64,000 bases of DNA, from assembly GCA_904395865.1 (NCBI GenBank), contig CAJFNY010000065.1, positions 26,710-90,709 on the forward strand, written 5' to 3'. Positions 62,133 through 64,000 of this stretch are shown here, piece by piece. Every line of letters starts with the position of its first letter. The stretch's first letter is position 1. Origin of the DNA: an uncultured Oscillospiraceae bacterium. GTDB taxonomy: Bacteria; Bacillota; Clostridia; Oscillospirales; Oscillospiraceae. Below the pieces are notes generated by a model, which worked only from the letters and a program-made list of their open reading frames with translations, searched no databases and was not told the DNA's origin. The position numbers and the translations under genes are program-made.

Positions 62133-62777
62133 ATGTTCAAAGGTTTTTGCCCCGAAACCATCGACTTTCTCTGGGGCATCCGCCTCAACAACCGCAAGGA
62201 CTGGTTCGAGGCCCACAAGCAGGAATATCTGGAAACGCTTTACGAGCCCATGAAGGAGCTGGGTGCCCAGGTGTACGCGCCGCTGCAGGCGGCCGATCCG
62301 GGGCTGCAGCTCCACGTCTCCCGGATCTATCGCGACGCCCGCTACGCCCACGGTCTGCCGTACAAGGACAGCCTCTGGTTCAGCATCCGCCACGACCGCG
62401 GCTACTGGGGCGAGCATCCGTGCCTCTACTTTGAGGTGCTTCCGGAGTCGTACGGCTTCGGTTTCGGCCTGCCGTGGCCCCGGGCCGACGCCATGCAGGG
62501 CTTCCGGGAGGCCATTGCGGCCCGGCCGGAGCCGTTTCTGGAGCTGCTGGCGCAGACGGAGCGGGATACGGGCCTGGTGCTGTCCGGCGAGACGTACAAG
62601 CGGCCGCGGCCGTGCCCAGACCCGCGGCTGGTGCCGTATTTTCAGCTGAAGAATCTCCTGTGCTGCCGGGACATTCCGGTGGACGAGGGGCTGTTCTCCC
62701 CGGCGCTGGCCGACGAGGTGGCCGGCACGCTGCGCGGGCTGCTGCCGCTGTACCAGGAGCTTCAGAGATTTTTTTAG
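62133..62777 (+). CDS. DUF2461 family protein
   Basis: MFKGFCPETIDFLWGIRLNNRKDWFEAHKQEYLETLYEPM... Confidence 0.85.
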   Translation: MFKGFCPETIDFLWGIRLNNRKDWFEAHKQEYLETLYEPMKELGAQVYAPLQAADPGLQLHVSRIYRDARYAHGLPYKDSLWFSIRHDRGYWGEHPCLYFEVLPESYGFGFGLPWPRADAMQGFREAIAARPEPFLELLAQTERDTGLVLSGETYKRPRPCPDPRLVPYFQLKNLLCCRDIPVDEGLFSPALADEVAGTLRGLLPLYQELQRFF

Positions 62778-62820
62778 AAAAAGCTGCCGCCGGCGGAAGG
62801 CTCCGCCGGGTGCTCCCCGA

Positions 62821-62853
62821 GGAAAGCCGCGTACGCCGCGGCTTTCCGGCTTT
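62821..62853 (+). terminator. Intrinsic terminator
   Basis: GGAAAGCCGCG...CGCGGCTTTCC-GGCTTTT. Confidence 0.7.
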
Positions 62854-62967
62854 TGGCAAGGAAGCGGCGCTGAGATTTGCCAGGCGGGCCGCGGCGTGAA
62901 CGGCGCCCGCGCCGGCCATATTAGAAGGGGCGAATCTGCAACGCAAAGAAAGGGATGGGGAGCGAAT

Positions 62968-63969
62968 ATGAAACGATGGGATGTGAGAAGGCTGCTGCTG
63001 CTGCCGGCGGCAGCGCTGCTGCTGACAGGCTGGTGCGCCGCCGCCATGCCGGAGACGCTGGTGCCGGTGGGCTCCGCCGTGGGCATCCGCCTGGAGGCCG
63101 ACGGGCTGCTGGTGGTGGGCTTCGACGAAGAGGGTACGTCCCCTGCCCGGGCCGACGGCCTGCGCAAGGGCGACATCATTGAGACGGTGGACGGGCAGCC
63201 GGCCGAGAGCAGCCAGACGCTCCAGGCCCAGGTGGCGGCCAGCGGCGGCGCGCCGCTGGATGTGACGGTGGAGCGGGACGGCGAGACGCGGCATCTGACG
63301 CTGCATCCGGCCCGGACGGCCGGCACGTACCGCCTGGGCGTCAGCGTCCGGGACTCCATGGCGGGCATCGGCACCGTCACGTATTACAATCCGGCCGACG
63401 GCAGCTACGGGGCGCTGGGCCACGGCGTCAACGATCTGGAGACGCTCCGCCTGCTGCCGCTGGAGGATGGCGAAATTTTGCCAGCCAGCGTGGTGGAGGT
63501 GCGCCGCGGCCAGCGCGGCGCGCCGGGACTGCTGAAGGGCGCCTTCAACACCTCGGAGACGCTGGGGACGGTGGAGGCCAACACGACGCATGGCATCTTC
63601 GGCACGAGCCGGACGGCGCTGGGCTGCGGCGCGGCCGTCCCGGTGGCCGACCGGGGACAGGTCCACACGGGTACGGCTTCGATCCTGTCCAACGTCCGCA
63701 ACACGGACGTGGAGTCGTACACCGTGGAGATTCTGCGGCTCTACCCGACGGAGGATGCCAGCGGCCGGAATCTGCTGCTGAAAATCACCGATGAACGCCT
63801 GCTGCAGGCCACCGGCGGCATCGTCCAGGGCATGTCCGGCAGCCCGATTCTCCAGGACGGGAAGCTGATCGGCGCCGTGACCCACGTGCTGGTCAACGAC
63901 CCCACCTGCGGCTACGGCATTTTCATTGACAACATGCTCGAGACCGGAGAGGCCGCTCCTGCGGCCTGA
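62968..63969 (+). CDS. spoIVB: SpoIVB-type serine peptidase with PDZ domain
   Basis: PDZ region; YGALGHGVND and GMSGSPILQDGKLIGAVTHVLVNDP. Confidence 0.93.
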   Translation: MKRWDVRRLLLLPAAALLLTGWCAAAMPETLVPVGSAVGIRLEADGLLVVGFDEEGTSPARADGLRKGDIIETVDGQPAESSQTLQAQVAASGGAPLDVTVERDGETRHLTLHPARTAGTYRLGVSVRDSMAGIGTVTYYNPADGSYGALGHGVNDLETLRLLPLEDGEILPASVVEVRRGQRGAPGLLKGAFNTSETLGTVEANTTHGIFGTSRTALGCGAAVPVADRGQVHTGTASILSNVRNTDVESYTVEILRLYPTEDASGRNLLLKITDERLLQATGGIVQGMSGSPILQDGKLIGAVTHVLVNDPTCGYGIFIDNMLETGEAAPAA

Positions 63970-64000
63970 CGGCCGGCGGCCCGGCACACGATGGTGCCGG

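Overview
A 64-kb, GC-rich window from a spore-forming Firmicute. The Clostridia/Oscillospiraceae-like assignment is an inference from gene content (spoIVB, spoVD-like PBP, T-box alaS). It is almost fully coding and mostly housekeeping. Contents in order: T-box-alaS; cca; murC; comEC-holA-RNase M5-like-ABC-F; mrp; ppx-ppk; recD2-comF-mreB; an APC permease; a surface-polysaccharide island (O-antigen ligase-like, DUF4330, a GT4-CsaB fusion, GT); a dcw division/wall cluster (mraZ-rsmH-ftsL-PBP-murE-murF-mraY-ftsW-murG-murA-ftsQ-ftsZ) with no murD; yerC/methyltransferase/hslO; tRNA-Asp and tRNA-Phe; an M20 hydrolase; small ORFs; an OMP-decarboxylase-like gene with lost catalytic residues coupled to a phosphatase-GNAT fusion; a 16-Cys ferredoxin; a DEAD-box helicase; a dprA-like gene; glmS; DUF2461; and spoIVB. 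I saw no CRISPR array, prophage or transposase. Best leads: (1) the pseudo-OMP-decarboxylase plus phosphatase-GNAT pair; (2) a LexA/DinR-type SOS box and a large hairpin just upstream of the mraZ/dcw promoter, with phased MraZ-box-like repeats; (3) a run of strong hairpins in the glmS-DUF2461 gap; (4) a GT4-CsaB fusion alongside a decayed SLH gene; (5) a Pho-box-like repeat before ppx-ppk; (6) a structured leader before comEC. Assignments come from reading translations and motifs by eye; no searches were run.
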